The translations under genes and the position numbers were made by a program. A stretch of DNA of 64,000 bases, taken from assembly GCF_002749615.1 (NCBI RefSeq), contig NZ_CP024201.1, forward strand, positions 2,976,001 through 3,040,000, written 5' to 3'. The notes below the pieces were generated by a model that searched no databases, was not told the DNA's origin, and was given only the letters and a program-made list of their open reading frames with translations. The stretch is from Caulobacter mirabilis. Lineage in GTDB: Bacteria > Pseudomonadota > Alphaproteobacteria > Caulobacterales > Caulobacteraceae. Shown here piece by piece: positions 24,460 to 33,828 of this stretch; within the stretch, counting starts at the first letter, position 1, and each line of letters opens with the position of its first letter.

Positions 24460-24537
24460 GGGACATGCTCCGAAGGTGCGTGTCCCCGTCTCGGCGCACA
24501 CACGCGGGGGACACGCACCCTGCGGCAGCATGTCCCT
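24460..24537. repeat. Nested palindrome (GGGACATGC...GCATGTCCC)
   Basis: The outer stem GGGACATGCT/AGCATGTCCC encloses an inner stem GGTGCGTGTCCCC/GGGGACACGCACC. It lies directly before the glpK stop codon and may terminate glpK. The arm sequence is shared with the hairpin at 37237. Confidence 0.7.
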
Positions 24538-24542
24538 GCTTC

Positions 24543-26033
24543 CTAGGCCCGCACCCGGGGCACCGCGTCGAGCCACCGCGCGTAGGCGCTCTCGCGGCGG
24601 TGCGTGTCGTCGGAAGGCTGCAGCAGCGTCGCTTCCGGCCGGGCCGAGGCCGCCTCCTCCAGGCTCGCGAACAGGCCCGCGCCCAGGCCCGCGAACAGGG
24701 CCGCGCCCAGGGCCGTGGTCTCGTGATAGCTGGCGCGCAGCACCGGCAACCCGGTCAGCTCGGCCAGACGCTGGCTGAACCAGGCGCTCTTGGCCATGCC
24801 GCCGTCGATGCGCAGCTCGGCGCCGTCGTGGAAGGCGGCGGGCGCGTCGGCGCGCATCGCCTCGACCAGGTCCCGGGTCTGCAGGGCGCAGGCGTCGAAG
24901 GTCGCCGCGGCGATCTCCGCCTCGCCGCTGTCGCGGGTCAGGCCGAAGATGGCGCCCCGCGCGTCGGGATCCCACCAGGGCGCGCCAAGGCCCGTGAACG
25001 CGGGCACCACGACCACGCCGTGGTCGGGCCGCGCGGTGCGGGCCAGGGCCTCGACCCCCTGCGGTCCGCCGGCCAAGCCCAGCCGCTCGTTCAGCCACTG
25101 GATCGCCGCGCCGGCCACGAAGATCGAACCTTCCAGCGCATAGGTCGTCCTGCCGCCGACCCGCGCCGCCACCGTGGTCAGCAGCCGCGAACGGCTGACC
25201 GGCCGCCCTTCGCCGGCGTTCAGCAGCATGAAGCAGCCGGTGCCGTAGGTCGCCTTCATCTCGCCGGGACGGATGCACCCCTGCCCCATCAGCGCCGCCT
25301 GCTGGTCGCCGGCCACGCCCCGGATCGGGATCGCGCGGCCGATGATCTCCGGCTCGGTCTCGCCGTAGTCGCCGGCGCAGTCGAGCACTGTCGGCAGCAG
25401 CGACCGCGGCACGTTCAGCAGGGTCAGCAACTCCTCCGACCAGGCCTGGGCCTCGATATCGAACAGCAGGGTGCGCGAGGCGTTGGTGGCGTCGGTGGCG
25501 TGGACCCGCCCGCCGGTCAGCTTCCAGATCACCCAGCAGTCCATGGTTCCGGCCAGCAGCTCGCCGCGCTCGGCCCGAGCGCGGGCGCCGGGGACGTTGT
25601 CCAGCAGCCAGGCGATCTTGGTGCCCGAGAAATAGGGGTCCAGCAGCAGGCCGGTGATCTCGGTGACCCGCGGCTCGGCTCCGCCCTTGGCCAGCGCCTC
25701 GCAGCGGTCGGCGGTGCGGCGATCCTGCCAGACGATGGCCGGATGGATCGGGCGGCCGGTGGCCTTGTCCCAGATCACCACCGTCTCGCGCTGATTGGTG
25801 ACGCCGATGGCGGCGATGTCGTCCAGCCGGCCGGTCTTCTCCGCCGTCTCGCGCAGCACCGCCGCGCAGGCGTTCCAGATCTCCTCGGCGTCGTGCTCGA
25901 CCCAGCCGTCGTGCGGATAGCTCTGGCGCAGCGGCCGGCCGGCGTCGGCCAGGGCGCGACCCTGGCGGTCGAAGGCGATCGCCCGGGTGCTAGTCGTTCC
26001 CTGGTCCAGAGCCAGAATCACCGGTTCGCCCAT
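24543..26033 (-). CDS. glpK: Glycerol kinase
   Basis: ATG 26033 (MGEPVILALDQGTTSTRAIA) gives 496 residues. The FGGY-family enzyme phosphorylates glycerol to sn-glycerol 3-phosphate with ATP. Motifs include the phosphate loop DQGTTSTRAI at residues 9-18, TNQRETVVIWDKATGRPI, GVAGDQQAALMGQGC, the adenosine site YGTGCFMLLNAG, and the C-terminal MAKSAWFSQRLAELTGLPV. No glpF, glpD or glpR is adjacent in this window. The following plus-strand gene starts 97 bases away, divergently. Confidence 0.96.
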   Translation of the reverse strand: MGEPVILALDQGTTSTRAIAFDRQGRALADAGRPLRQSYPHDGWVEHDAEEIWNACAAVLRETAEKTGRLDDIAAIGVTNQRETVVIWDKATGRPIHPAIVWQDRRTADRCEALAKGGAEPRVTEITGLLLDPYFSGTKIAWLLDNVPGARARAERGELLAGTMDCWVIWKLTGGRVHATDATNASRTLLFDIEAQAWSEELLTLLNVPRSLLPTVLDCAGDYGETEPEIIGRAIPIRGVAGDQQAALMGQGCIRPGEMKATYGTGCFMLLNAGEGRPVSRSRLLTTVAARVGGRTTYALEGSIFVAGAAIQWLNERLGLAGGPQGVEALARTARPDHGVVVVPAFTGLGAPWWDPDARGAIFGLTRDSGEAEIAAATFDACALQTRDLVEAMRADAPAAFHDGAELRIDGGMAKSAWFSQRLAELTGLPVLRASYHETTALGAALFAGLGAGLFASLEEAASARPEATLLQPSDDTHRRESAYARWLDAVPRVRA

Positions 26034-26130
26034 GGCTTTCGACTCCCTCTGCCTTTGCCCCTGGTTTAAGCATGTTTTCATGGGGCAGGTGCAGGCTGCT
26101 TGCTCGCCCGATTCCGGGACAGGGACCGAC

Positions 26131-27243
26131 GTGACCACCACCCTCGACGCCCAGGATCTGCTGCTGCTGGCTCAGAGCCGCCATCCGGCGGACCGGGAGC
26201 GGCTGCTCGTCGAGGTCGTCGACCTGTGCGACGCGGCCGAGGCGGACGCCCTGCGCAGCCCGGTCGCCCGCGAACTGGTCGGCGCGGTGTTCATGAAGCT
26301 CGTTGCCGAGGCCGAGCGCGATATCCGCCGCCGCCTGGCCGAGAAGATCGGCCCCGCCCCCTGGGCCCCGCCGGCGCTGGTCAATGTGCTCGCCCTGGAC
26401 GAGATCGAGATCGCCGCCCCGGTCATCGCCTCCAGCCCCGTACTGCAGGATCACGACCTGATCCGGATGCTGGTCGAGTGCACGCTGGACCACCAGATCG
26501 CCATCGCCCGCCGCGGCCGGCTGGGCGCTCCGGTGATCGAGGCCATCCTCAAGCAGGAGGAGCCGGCGGTGCTGACCGCGCTGGCCGGCAACGACACCGC
26601 CGAGCTCACGCCCTCGGCGATGGAGCGGCTGGTCGAACATTCCCGCAAGATCGCCGCCATGCGCTCGCCGCTGGCCCGCCATCCGCGCCTGTCCTCAGAC
26701 ATGGCCCAGCGGCTGTACCTGTGGGTCGGGCAATCGCTGCGCTCGGCCCTGATCGGCCGCTTCCGGCTGGATCCGGAGATCATGGACGCCGAACTGGCCC
26801 TGGCCGTGCGCGAGGCTCACGCCGCCATCGACGGCCTGCCCCCGGCCCAGGCCCGCAGCGACGCCGAGCGCGAGGCCATGGAGGCCCGCCTGGTCGAGAA
26901 GCTGGCCGAGGGCGACCAGCTGAAGCCCGGCTATCTGCTGCGCGCCCTCCGCGAGGGCCGCCTGACCCTGTTCGTCGCCGCGCTGGCCAAGCTGGGCGGT
27001 TTCGAGCCTGAACACATCCGCCGCGCCATCGACAGCGACCGGCCGGAGCTGCTGGGTCTGGCCTGCGCCGCCATCGGCGTCGACCGCGGCGTGTTTCCGA
27101 CCATCCTGGAGGCCGTCCGCGCCCTGAACCACGGCCGCCCCGGCGGCGGAGCCGAAGGCCAGCGCCGCGCGGCCGGCGCCTTCGGGCCGTTCGACGCCGA
27201 CATCGCCGGCATGGCCTTCCGCCAGGCGGTCAAATCGGTCTGA
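26131..27243 (+). CDS. DUF2336-domain protein, copy 1
   Basis: GTG 26131 gives 370 residues ([22 protein letters not shown]...). The sequence is almost all helix with repeated HEAT-like units such as [23 protein letters not shown] and [19 protein letters not shown], the pattern of alphaproteobacterial DUF2336 proteins of unknown function. No signal or membrane segment. Its TGA overlaps the ATG of NAD kinase (TGATG), showing translational coupling. A second DUF2336 gene lies 2.2 kb away on the other strand. Confidence 0.82.
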   Translation: MTTTLDAQDLLLLAQSRHPADRERLLVEVVDLCDAAEADALRSPVARELVGAVFMKLVAEAERDIRRRLAEKIGPAPWAPPALVNVLALDEIEIAAPVIASSPVLQDHDLIRMLVECTLDHQIAIARRGRLGAPVIEAILKQEEPAVLTALAGNDTAELTPSAMERLVEHSRKIAAMRSPLARHPRLSSDMAQRLYLWVGQSLRSALIGRFRLDPEIMDAELALAVREAHAAIDGLPPAQARSDAEREAMEARLVEKLAEGDQLKPGYLLRALREGRLTLFVAALAKLGGFEPEHIRRAIDSDRPELLGLACAAIGVDRGVFPTILEAVRALNHGRPGGGAEGQRRAAGAFGPFDADIAGMAFRQAVKSV

Positions 27244-28022
27244 TGTTCAAGGCCCAGCCCTTCACCCGCCGCCTGACCTTCAAGGCCAGCGATCGGCCCG
27301 AGGCGCAGCAGGCGCGCGACCGCCTCATCGAGCGTTACGGCGACGCCGGCGACGAGGCCCAGGTGATCATCGCCCTGGGCGGCGACGGCTTCATGCTGGA
27401 GACGCTGCACGGCGAGGTCCGGGAGGGCCGCCCGATCTACGGCATGAACCGCGGCTCGGTCGGCTTCCTGATGAACGAGTACAGCGAGGACGATCTGCTC
27501 GAGCGGATCGCCGCCGCCGAGCGCGCGGTCATCCACCCGTTGGCCATGGTCGCCATCGACACCCGCCGCAAGCAGCACAAGGCGCTGGCGATCAATGAAG
27601 TGTCGCTGCTGCGCCAGACCCGTCAGACGGCCAAGCTGCGTATCTCGATCGACGGCAAGGTGCGGATGGCGGAGCTGGTCTGCGACGGCGCCCTGGTTTG
27701 CACGCCGGCAGGTTCGACCGCCTACAATCTCTCGGCCCATGGCCCGATCATCCCGATCGACGCCCGGGCCCTGGCCCTGACCCCGATCAGCGCCTTCCGG
27801 CCTCGCCGCTGGCGCGGCGCCCTGCTGCCCCACGGCGCCCGGGTGACCTTCGAGGTGCTGGAGGCCGACAAGCGCCCGGTCAGCGCCGTGGCCGACAATG
27901 TCGAGGTCCGCGACGTGGTCGAGGTGCATGTCGCCGAGGACCGCGGCGTCTCGCTGTCGATGATGTTCGACGCCGGCCGCAGCCTCGAGGAACGCGTCCT
28001 GACGGAACAGTTTTCCGCCTAG
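27243..28022 (+). CDS. nadK: NAD kinase
   Basis: The 259 residues phosphorylate NAD to NADP in the cytosol. The motif [16 protein letters not shown] (about residues 41-56) has the GGDG catalytic loop; [15 protein letters not shown] and [17 protein letters not shown] complete the family signature. Size is normal for short alphaproteobacterial enzymes. Its ATG overlaps the stop of the DUF2336 gene by one base, so expression is coupled. Confidence 0.95.
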   Translation: MFKAQPFTRRLTFKASDRPEAQQARDRLIERYGDAGDEAQVIIALGGDGFMLETLHGEVREGRPIYGMNRGSVGFLMNEYSEDDLLERIAAAERAVIHPLAMVAIDTRRKQHKALAINEVSLLRQTRQTAKLRISIDGKVRMAELVCDGALVCTPAGSTAYNLSAHGPIIPIDARALALTPISAFRPRRWRGALLPHGARVTFEVLEADKRPVSAVADNVEVRDVVEVHVAEDRGVSLSMMFDAGRSLEERVLTEQFSA

Positions 28023-28123
28023 ACCCCTGCGACAACCCGTCCCGAGGCAAAAATGTTCGTCTCACTCGTTGTTAACGACAGGCCGCTACCGTCATCGTCG
28101 TAAACGCCAGTGTGGAGGCGAGC

Positions 28124-28609
28124 GTGAGCGAAAATTCGACGGTCCAGGTCATCCAGGCCCCCAACACCCTTCGACAGAAGGTCGGCGGCCGGTTCGGCGG
28201 CATCGACGCCGCGGCCATCGCCAAAGCCGAGGCGGCGCTGAAGAGCCTCGCCGGCAACTTCGCCGCCTGGATGAACGACGAGCTGGTCAAGCTCGACGCC
28301 GCCCGTGCGCGCGTCCGGACCGAAGGCCTCAACATCGAGACGGCTGAGAGCCTCTATCTGCGCGCCCACGACCTGAAGGGCCTGGGCGCCACCTACGAGT
28401 TTCCCATCGTCACCCGCATCGCCGGCTCGCTGTGCAAGCTGATCGACGATCCGGACACCCGCCTCGACGCGCCGATGTTCCTGGTCGACGCCCATATCGA
28501 CGCCATCAAGGCGGCGGTCCGCGGCGACATCCGCACCGACGACCATCCGGTGGGCAAGGCGCTGATCGAGGAACTGGAAGGCCGGGTCGCGACCTACGTC
28601 GCCGACTAG
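28124..28609 (+). CDS. HPt-domain phosphotransfer protein
   Basis: GTG 28124 with GGAGG five bases upstream gives 161 residues. The start at 28112 lacks such a site. A single histidine phosphotransfer domain is seen, with the phosphoacceptor in AESLYLRAHDLKGLGATYEFP (HDLKG, about residue 79). The rest is helical with no kinase or receiver part, so it is a stand-alone relay protein passing phosphate between receiver domains. The hybrid kinase encoded at 30728 is the nearest possible partner. The partner is not proven. Confidence 0.85.
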   Translation: MSENSTVQVIQAPNTLRQKVGGRFGGIDAAAIAKAEAALKSLAGNFAAWMNDELVKLDAARARVRTEGLNIETAESLYLRAHDLKGLGATYEFPIVTRIAGSLCKLIDDPDTRLDAPMFLVDAHIDAIKAAVRGDIRTDDHPVGKALIEELEGRVATYVAD

Positions 28610-28619
28610 GCTTCCGCCA

Positions 28620-29405
28620 CTAGGCCCGGATGCTGCTCAGCGGCTCGGTCACCGGGCCGTAGCCGGCGTCTTCGGGAATCACCAGCACGGCGCCCTCGGG
28701 CCGCTTCTCGACCTTGGGCAGGACCGTGACCAGGGTCCGAGCGGCGGCGCGGGCCGTTGCGTCGGCGGCGCTGGAGGCCTCGGCCAGCAGTTTCAGATTC
28801 ATGCGGGTCGGGAAGATGATCGTCCGCTCGCCCGCCGCCTCGAGCCGAAGGGCCTCGGCCGGAGCGATCCATTCGGCGTCGACCGTCTCCCAGCCGTCGC
28901 AGACGGCCAGCTGTTCGCCCGTCGCCCGGACCACGTAGAACCAGGTGTCGAACCGCTTGGGCATCATGTCCGGCGTGATCCAGCGGGCGAAGGTCTCCAG
29001 CGCGCCCAGGTCCAGCTTCACGCCCAGTTCGCGCACCAAGGCCAGGAAGGAATGCCGCTCCTTGGCCACCGCCTCGCGCAGGGCCCCGGCGCGGTCGTCG
29101 CCGGCGAAGGGCGCGCCGTCGGCGTGGTTGGCGATGATGACGCCGGCTTCCTCGTAGGCCTCGCGGATGGCGGCGATGCGCAGCGGGCGTTCATCGGCCG
29201 CGACGGCGTCCCAGCCGGTCACGTGCTCTTCCCAGGCCGGATCGTGATCTCCGGCCGCGGTCTTGCCGCCCGGGAACACCAGCGCGCCCGAGGCGAAGTC
29301 GATCTGGTGGTGCCGCTTGACCATCAGCACCTCGAAGGCGGGTGCGTCCCGGACGAGCAGGATGGTGGCGGCGGGGCGGATGGCGGCGACGGCGGTATCG
29401 GTCAT
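28620..29405 (-). CDS. Nudix hydrolase (NUDT19-like)
   Basis: ATG 29405 gives 261 residues (MTDTAVAAIRPAATILLVRD). The Nudix box is interrupted by an insertion: GALVFPGGKTAAGDHD, then about 30 residues later RIAAIREAYEEAGVII with the REAYEEAG metal-binding core. That split box and a downstream ITPDMMPKRFDTWFYV segment are typical of NUDT19/RP2-type enzymes, which hydrolyse CoA derivatives or similar nucleotides. Substrate inferred only. The stop is 11 bases from the stop of the convergent HPt gene. Confidence 0.85.
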   Translation of the reverse strand: MTDTAVAAIRPAATILLVRDAPAFEVLMVKRHHQIDFASGALVFPGGKTAAGDHDPAWEEHVTGWDAVAADERPLRIAAIREAYEEAGVIIANHADGAPFAGDDRAGALREAVAKERHSFLALVRELGVKLDLGALETFARWITPDMMPKRFDTWFYVVRATGEQLAVCDGWETVDAEWIAPAEALRLEAAGERTIIFPTRMNLKLLAEASSAADATARAAARTLVTVLPKVEKRPEGAVLVIPEDAGYGPVTEPLSSIRA

Positions 29406-29443
29406 GCCGCCAGGATCGACATCAAACGAGCGTTCGGCAAGCC

Positions 29444-30583
29444 TCACGCCACGTCAGCGCTGCTCCGTCCGTCGCGGCCGATGCGGTCCATGCGCTCGAG
29501 CAGGTAGTCGACGTCCTCGCGGCCGGCCGACTGGGGCCGGGTCAGGAACCGTTGCAGCATCCGCTCCTGGAACCGCTCCCGGTCCCGCAGGCCGCCGTCG
29601 AACTCCATCGAATGCCAGGTGTCGACCCCGGCCCGGAAGGCCGCGAACAGCCGCGTCGGCAGGCCGGCGCGGTCGTAGATGGCGCGCAGGCCCAGGGCGC
29701 CGGCGTCGTGGATCATCAGCCAGGTGCGGTGATGCGGCACGCCGGCCAGCTCGGCCACGGCGCATTCGAAGAAGGTCATGTGGCCGTGCGCCAGGGCCCG
29801 CAGCAGCAGCGAGGGCGTCAGCCGCTGGGCCTTGTTCAAGTGCGCGGCGAAGGCCTTGGGATCTCCTGCCCGACCGGCCTGGTCGACCAGGTCGATCGTC
29901 GCCCGCTCCTTGGCCCCGATGGCGATCTCGACCGCCAGCTCCGGCGAGAGCATCTGGGTGTTGAGCAGGTGGTCGCGGATCTGGTCGCCGACCATGTCGA
30001 TCAGCCGCTCGGTCACCGCCATCGGCAGTGCGTTGCGGTAGGCGATCGCGGCCAGGACCTGTTCGGATTTCTCGAAACGATCGATGGCCCGTTGCAGGGT
30101 CCGTTCGGAGACGGCGGCGTTGTCGTTGGCGCACAGCGTCTCGACGGCCGGCTCGGCGCCGTGGTCGACGATGGCGCCGGCGACCTTGTCCGACAGCTTG
30201 GGCCGCTTGGCGATGGCGACCTGCCGCACGGGCCCGCCGACGCGGACGATCTCGGCCAGGTCGTCGTCGGTGAACACCGGCGAGAAGTTCAGCACCGGCA
30301 GGGCGACCGATTCGACGTCACGGGCCAGCTTCAGCGCCACGTCGCGCGGCAGCACCGGCGAGTTCTTCAGGGTCACGGCCAGGGCGCGCCGGACCAGTTC
30401 GGCGGCGTCGACGGCCATCACCCGCAGGATTTCCTGGGCGTGCAGCCGTTCATCCTCGGTCAGCGCCTGACGGTCGATGGCCCGGCAGAGCTTGTGCGCG
30501 GCCACGGCCCGCTCGTCGGCCGTCGCGCCGCGCAGCAGGGTCCGGATGTCGATGTCGGTCAGCGCCGCCCGCGTCGTGCTCAT
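29444..30583 (-). CDS. DUF2336-domain protein, copy 2
   Basis: ATG 30583 follows AAGGTGG and gives 379 residues (MSTTRAALTDIDIRTLLRGA). All-helical HEAT-like repeats are visible (LVRRALAVTLKNSPVLPRDV, LARDVESVALPVLNFSPVFT), as in copy 1, but overall identity is low. This copy conserves a C-terminal block with RTWLMIHDAGALGLRAIYDR. Function unknown. It lies upstream of the Nudix gene (38-base gap) and is divergent from the hybrid kinase gene. Confidence 0.82.
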   Translation of the reverse strand: MSTTRAALTDIDIRTLLRGATADERAVAAHKLCRAIDRQALTEDERLHAQEILRVMAVDAAELVRRALAVTLKNSPVLPRDVALKLARDVESVALPVLNFSPVFTDDDLAEIVRVGGPVRQVAIAKRPKLSDKVAGAIVDHGAEPAVETLCANDNAAVSERTLQRAIDRFEKSEQVLAAIAYRNALPMAVTERLIDMVGDQIRDHLLNTQMLSPELAVEIAIGAKERATIDLVDQAGRAGDPKAFAAHLNKAQRLTPSLLLRALAHGHMTFFECAVAELAGVPHHRTWLMIHDAGALGLRAIYDRAGLPTRLFAAFRAGVDTWHSMEFDGGLRDRERFQERMLQRFLTRPQSAGREDVDYLLERMDRIGRDGRSSADVA

Positions 30584-30727
30584 GATCTCCACCTTCCCGA
30601 AGGAGCCGGTCGATCATGAGTCGTTAGGCTTAATGAAGACTGAGCGCGGATTAACGCTGTCTCCTAACGCCCCGCAAACCTGCCCTCCCTAGGCTGCTCC
30701 GACTTGCCAGAGGGGATTCGTATCAAG

Positions 30728-32533
30728 GTGTTCGCGTCCACCGACCGCGCCGCCGTCGCCACGGCCATGGACCGCATGTCGCTGGACCTCCAGCGCGGCC
30801 TGCTGCCCTACGCGCTGGCCCTCTTCGCCATCTGCCTGCCGATCTACGTCTGGGCCGGGTCGTTCGCGTCCAACACGGTCTGGATGACGGCGACCTTCGC
30901 GATGTTCGCCATCAACTGGGCGGCGTTCTACTTCGTGGTCGCCTGGCTGAAGACCGAGGCGGCGACGAACATCCGCCGCCGGATGCGGGTCCACATCGCC
31001 TGCGGCCTGCTCTGGGCGGTGACCTGCGGCCAGATCGCCGTCGTGGCGGAGGCCGCCGGCCCGGCCCGCGAAGCCCTGCAGATGGTGGCGGTCGCGGCGG
31101 CGGTGATCTGCTTCTTCTTCAGCGCTCCGTCGCTCCCCGCCCTGCTCATCGTCGGCCCGGCCGCGGCCGCGGGGCCGCTCCTGGGCCTGTTCCTGCACCC
31201 CGAAAGCCGCCTGCAGGCCGGCCTAGCCTGGGGCGCGGTGGCCCTGACCATGGCGCTGTGCCTGATCCTTAACCGCCTGCTCCGCGCCCAGTTCACCCTC
31301 GTCGCCGAGCGAGAGGCCCTGTTCGCCGAACGCGCCGCCTCGCTGGAAAAGGCCGAGCGCCTGGCCAAGTCGAAATCCGACATCGTCGCCACCCTGAGCC
31401 ACGAGATCCGCAACGGCCTGACCGGAGTGACCCATGTGCTGGCGGCCGCCGTCGGCCAGGGCGGCCGCGCCGCGCCCTCGCGCGAGCAGTTGGCGGCGGC
31501 GCTGGACGCCGCCAACGACCTGGTCACGGTGCTGAACGCCACCCTCGATTCCGAGACCGCCCACGCCGGCCGGCTGACGCTGGACCAGGAAGCCTTCGAC
31601 CCGGTCCGGCTGACCCGCGACCTGGTGCTGCTCAACCGCCCGCACGCCGCCGCCAAGGGCGTCGAACTGGCCCTGCATGTCGAGCCCGGACTGGAAAGCC
31701 TGGCGGTCGGCGCCGCGATGGCCGACGCAACCCGAACCCGCCAGGTGCTGGCCAACCTGATCGGCAACGCCGTGAAGTACACCGTCCGCGGTCGTATCGA
31801 GGCGCGGATCGAGCGTCGCGGCGAGGACCGTATCGCCGTGTCCATCGCCGACACCGGCCCGGGCCTGACGCCCGAGGAGATGGAGCAGGCCTTCGAGCCC
31901 TTCCGCCGGGTCGAGCGCACCGGCGCCGGCATTCCCGGCGCCGGACTGGGCCTGTCCCTGGCTCGGCAGCTGGCCCAGCTGATGGGCGGGTCCCTGGCCG
32001 GCCAGAGCGCCGTCGGCGTCGGCAGCTGCTTCACCCTGGAGCTGGCCTGGGACGCCGAGGCCAGCGTCGAGGTCCCGGCCGAGCCGGAGCCGTTCGCGTC
32101 CGTCACCGCCGCCGCCGCGCACAGCACCCGGCCGCTGCGGGTGTTGATCGCCGAGGACGACGCACTCAACGCCGCCATGCTGCGCGCCATTCTGGAGCAG
32201 CTCGGCCACCAGGTGGTCCACGCCCACAACGGCCGCCGAGCCCTGGACCTGGCCCAGCTCGCCGAGTTCGACCTGCTGATGCTGGACGGCCGCATGCCCC
32301 TGCTCGACGGGCCGCAGACCGCAGCCGCCGTCCGGGCCCTGGACGCTCCGGTGGCCGCCGCCCCGATCATCGCGGTGATCGGCGGCGACGCCGAGGAGGC
32401 GCGCGAATGCCTCGAGGCCGGGGCCGACGCGGTCCTGCGCAAGCCGGTCACCGTCGCCGGGGTCGCCCGGGCCGTAGCCGACGCGGTCGCCCGCTCCCGC
32501 GACGAAACTTCGGCCTCCCGTTCCGCCGCGTAA
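30728..32533 (+). CDS. Hybrid sensor histidine kinase with C-terminal receiver domain
   Basis: From GTG 30728 the protein has 601 residues; a TTG at 30704 or an internal ATG at 30770 is also possible. There are four to six membrane helices in residues 20-190, with no large periplasmic sensor. A HisKA domain has the phosphoacceptor in VATLSHEIRNGLTG (about residue 225). The HATPase domain shows VLANLIGNAVKYT, DTGPGLTPEEMEQAF and GAGLGLSLARQLAQLMGG. The receiver domain has AEDD and LLMLDGRMPLLDGP, with phosphoacceptor Asp and KP near the end. Signal unknown. It probably feeds an HPt protein such as that at 28124. Confidence 0.92.
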   Translation: MFASTDRAAVATAMDRMSLDLQRGLLPYALALFAICLPIYVWAGSFASNTVWMTATFAMFAINWAAFYFVVAWLKTEAATNIRRRMRVHIACGLLWAVTCGQIAVVAEAAGPAREALQMVAVAAAVICFFFSAPSLPALLIVGPAAAAGPLLGLFLHPESRLQAGLAWGAVALTMALCLILNRLLRAQFTLVAEREALFAERAASLEKAERLAKSKSDIVATLSHEIRNGLTGVTHVLAAAVGQGGRAAPSREQLAAALDAANDLVTVLNATLDSETAHAGRLTLDQEAFDPVRLTRDLVLLNRPHAAAKGVELALHVEPGLESLAVGAAMADATRTRQVLANLIGNAVKYTVRGRIEARIERRGEDRIAVSIADTGPGLTPEEMEQAFEPFRRVERTGAGIPGAGLGLSLARQLAQLMGGSLAGQSAVGVGSCFTLELAWDAEASVEVPAEPEPFASVTAAAAHSTRPLRVLIAEDDALNAAMLRAILEQLGHQVVHAHNGRRALDLAQLAEFDLLMLDGRMPLLDGPQTAAAVRALDAPVAAAPIIAVIGGDAEEARECLEAGADAVLRKPVTVAGVARAVADAVARSRDETSASRSAA

Positions 32534-32603
32534 GCCCCTTTCCCCCTCCTCACCCGGCCGCCATGATGGCTGGAACGAGAAAAGAGCGGGAAGGAAGAGA
32601 CGC

Positions 32604-33785
32604 GTGCTGCAAGGGTTGAAGGTCGTCGAGCTGGCCACCTACATCGCCGCCCCCGGCGCCGCCGGGATCATGGCCGACTGGGGCGCCGAGGTGGTCAAGA
32701 TCGAGCCGCCGCGCGGCGATCCGATGCGGCAGTTCTTCGACGGCATGACCACCGGCGAGCACGGCAACCCGGTCTTCGACCTGGACAACCGCGGCAAGCG
32801 CGGCGTGGTCTTCGACACCTCCACGCCGGAGGGGCGAGAGGCCGCACTGCGCCTGATCCGCCAGGCCGACGTCTTCCTGACCAACGTCCGCCCCGCGGCG
32901 CTGAAACGGGCCGGCCTCGACTTCGAGACCCTGCAGGCCGAGCATCCGCGCCTCGTCTACTGCAGCCTGACCGGCTACGGCCTCCAGGGCGCCGACGCCG
33001 ACAAGGCCGGCATGGACGTGGCCTCCTACTGGTCGCGGGCCGGCGTCGGCGCGCTGACAGCGCCCAAGGGCGTCGATCCCTTCCCGATCCGCACCGGCAT
33101 GGGCGACCACGTCACCTCGCTGGCGACCGTGTCGGCGATCCTGGCGGCGATCTACGAGCGCGACCGCACGGGCAAGGGCCGGCTGGTGGAGACCTCGCTG
33201 CTGCGGGCGGGCGTCTACTCGATCGGCTCCGACATGGCCATCCAGCTGCGCTTCGGGAAGCTGGCCTCCACCCGCCCCCGCGAGCAGGCCGTCCAGCCTC
33301 TGGCCAACTTCTTCAAGACCGCCGACGGCCGCTGGATCTGTCTGCTGATCCGCACCAACGCCAGCGACTGGCCGCAGATCGCCACCGCCGCCGGCCGGCC
33401 CGAACTGGTCGAGGATCCGCGCTTCGCCACCGGCCGCGCCCGGCGCGAGAACGGCCCGGCCCTGGTGGCCATCATGGACGAAGCCTTCGGCGCCATGCCC
33501 TACGACGAGGCCGCCGCCCGCCTGGACGCGCAGGACATCACCTGGGCGCCCTACCAGACGCCGCGCGAGCTGGTCGCCGATCCGCAGGCCGAGGCCGCCG
33601 GCTGTTTCGTCGAACTGCCCGACGGCCGCCGCTCCCCGGCCGGCCCGGCCCGCTTCCCCGGCTTCGATGACGGTCCCAAGGGTCCGCCTCCCGAACTGGG
33701 GGAGCATACCGATTCCGTTCTGTCCGAACTGGGCTATGGTCCCGACGAGATCGCGGCCCTGCGGGCGGCGAAGGCGGTCGCCTAG
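32604..33785 (+). CDS. CaiB/BaiF family CoA-transferase
   Basis: The 393 residues (GTG 32604, preceded by GGAAGGAAGAG) start LQGLKVVELATYIAAPGAAGIMADWGAEVVKIE, the family III CoA-transferase signature. LDNRGKRGVVFD, NVRPAALKRAGLDFE and LVYCSLTGYG follow. These enzymes move CoA between organic acids through an enzyme-bound aspartyl thioester. The acid pair is unknown, and the adjacent antiporter gives no clue. Length is standard. Confidence 0.93.
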   Translation: MLQGLKVVELATYIAAPGAAGIMADWGAEVVKIEPPRGDPMRQFFDGMTTGEHGNPVFDLDNRGKRGVVFDTSTPEGREAALRLIRQADVFLTNVRPAALKRAGLDFETLQAEHPRLVYCSLTGYGLQGADADKAGMDVASYWSRAGVGALTAPKGVDPFPIRTGMGDHVTSLATVSAILAAIYERDRTGKGRLVETSLLRAGVYSIGSDMAIQLRFGKLASTRPREQAVQPLANFFKTADGRWICLLIRTNASDWPQIATAAGRPELVEDPRFATGRARRENGPALVAIMDEAFGAMPYDEAAARLDAQDITWAPYQTPRELVADPQAEAAGCFVELPDGRRSPAGPARFPGFDDGPKGPPPELGEHTDSVLSELGYGPDEIAALRAAKAVA

Positions 33786-33828
33786 TCCCACCTGCTGAGA
33801 CGGGCGTCCTGGAGAACGAGGGCGCCCG

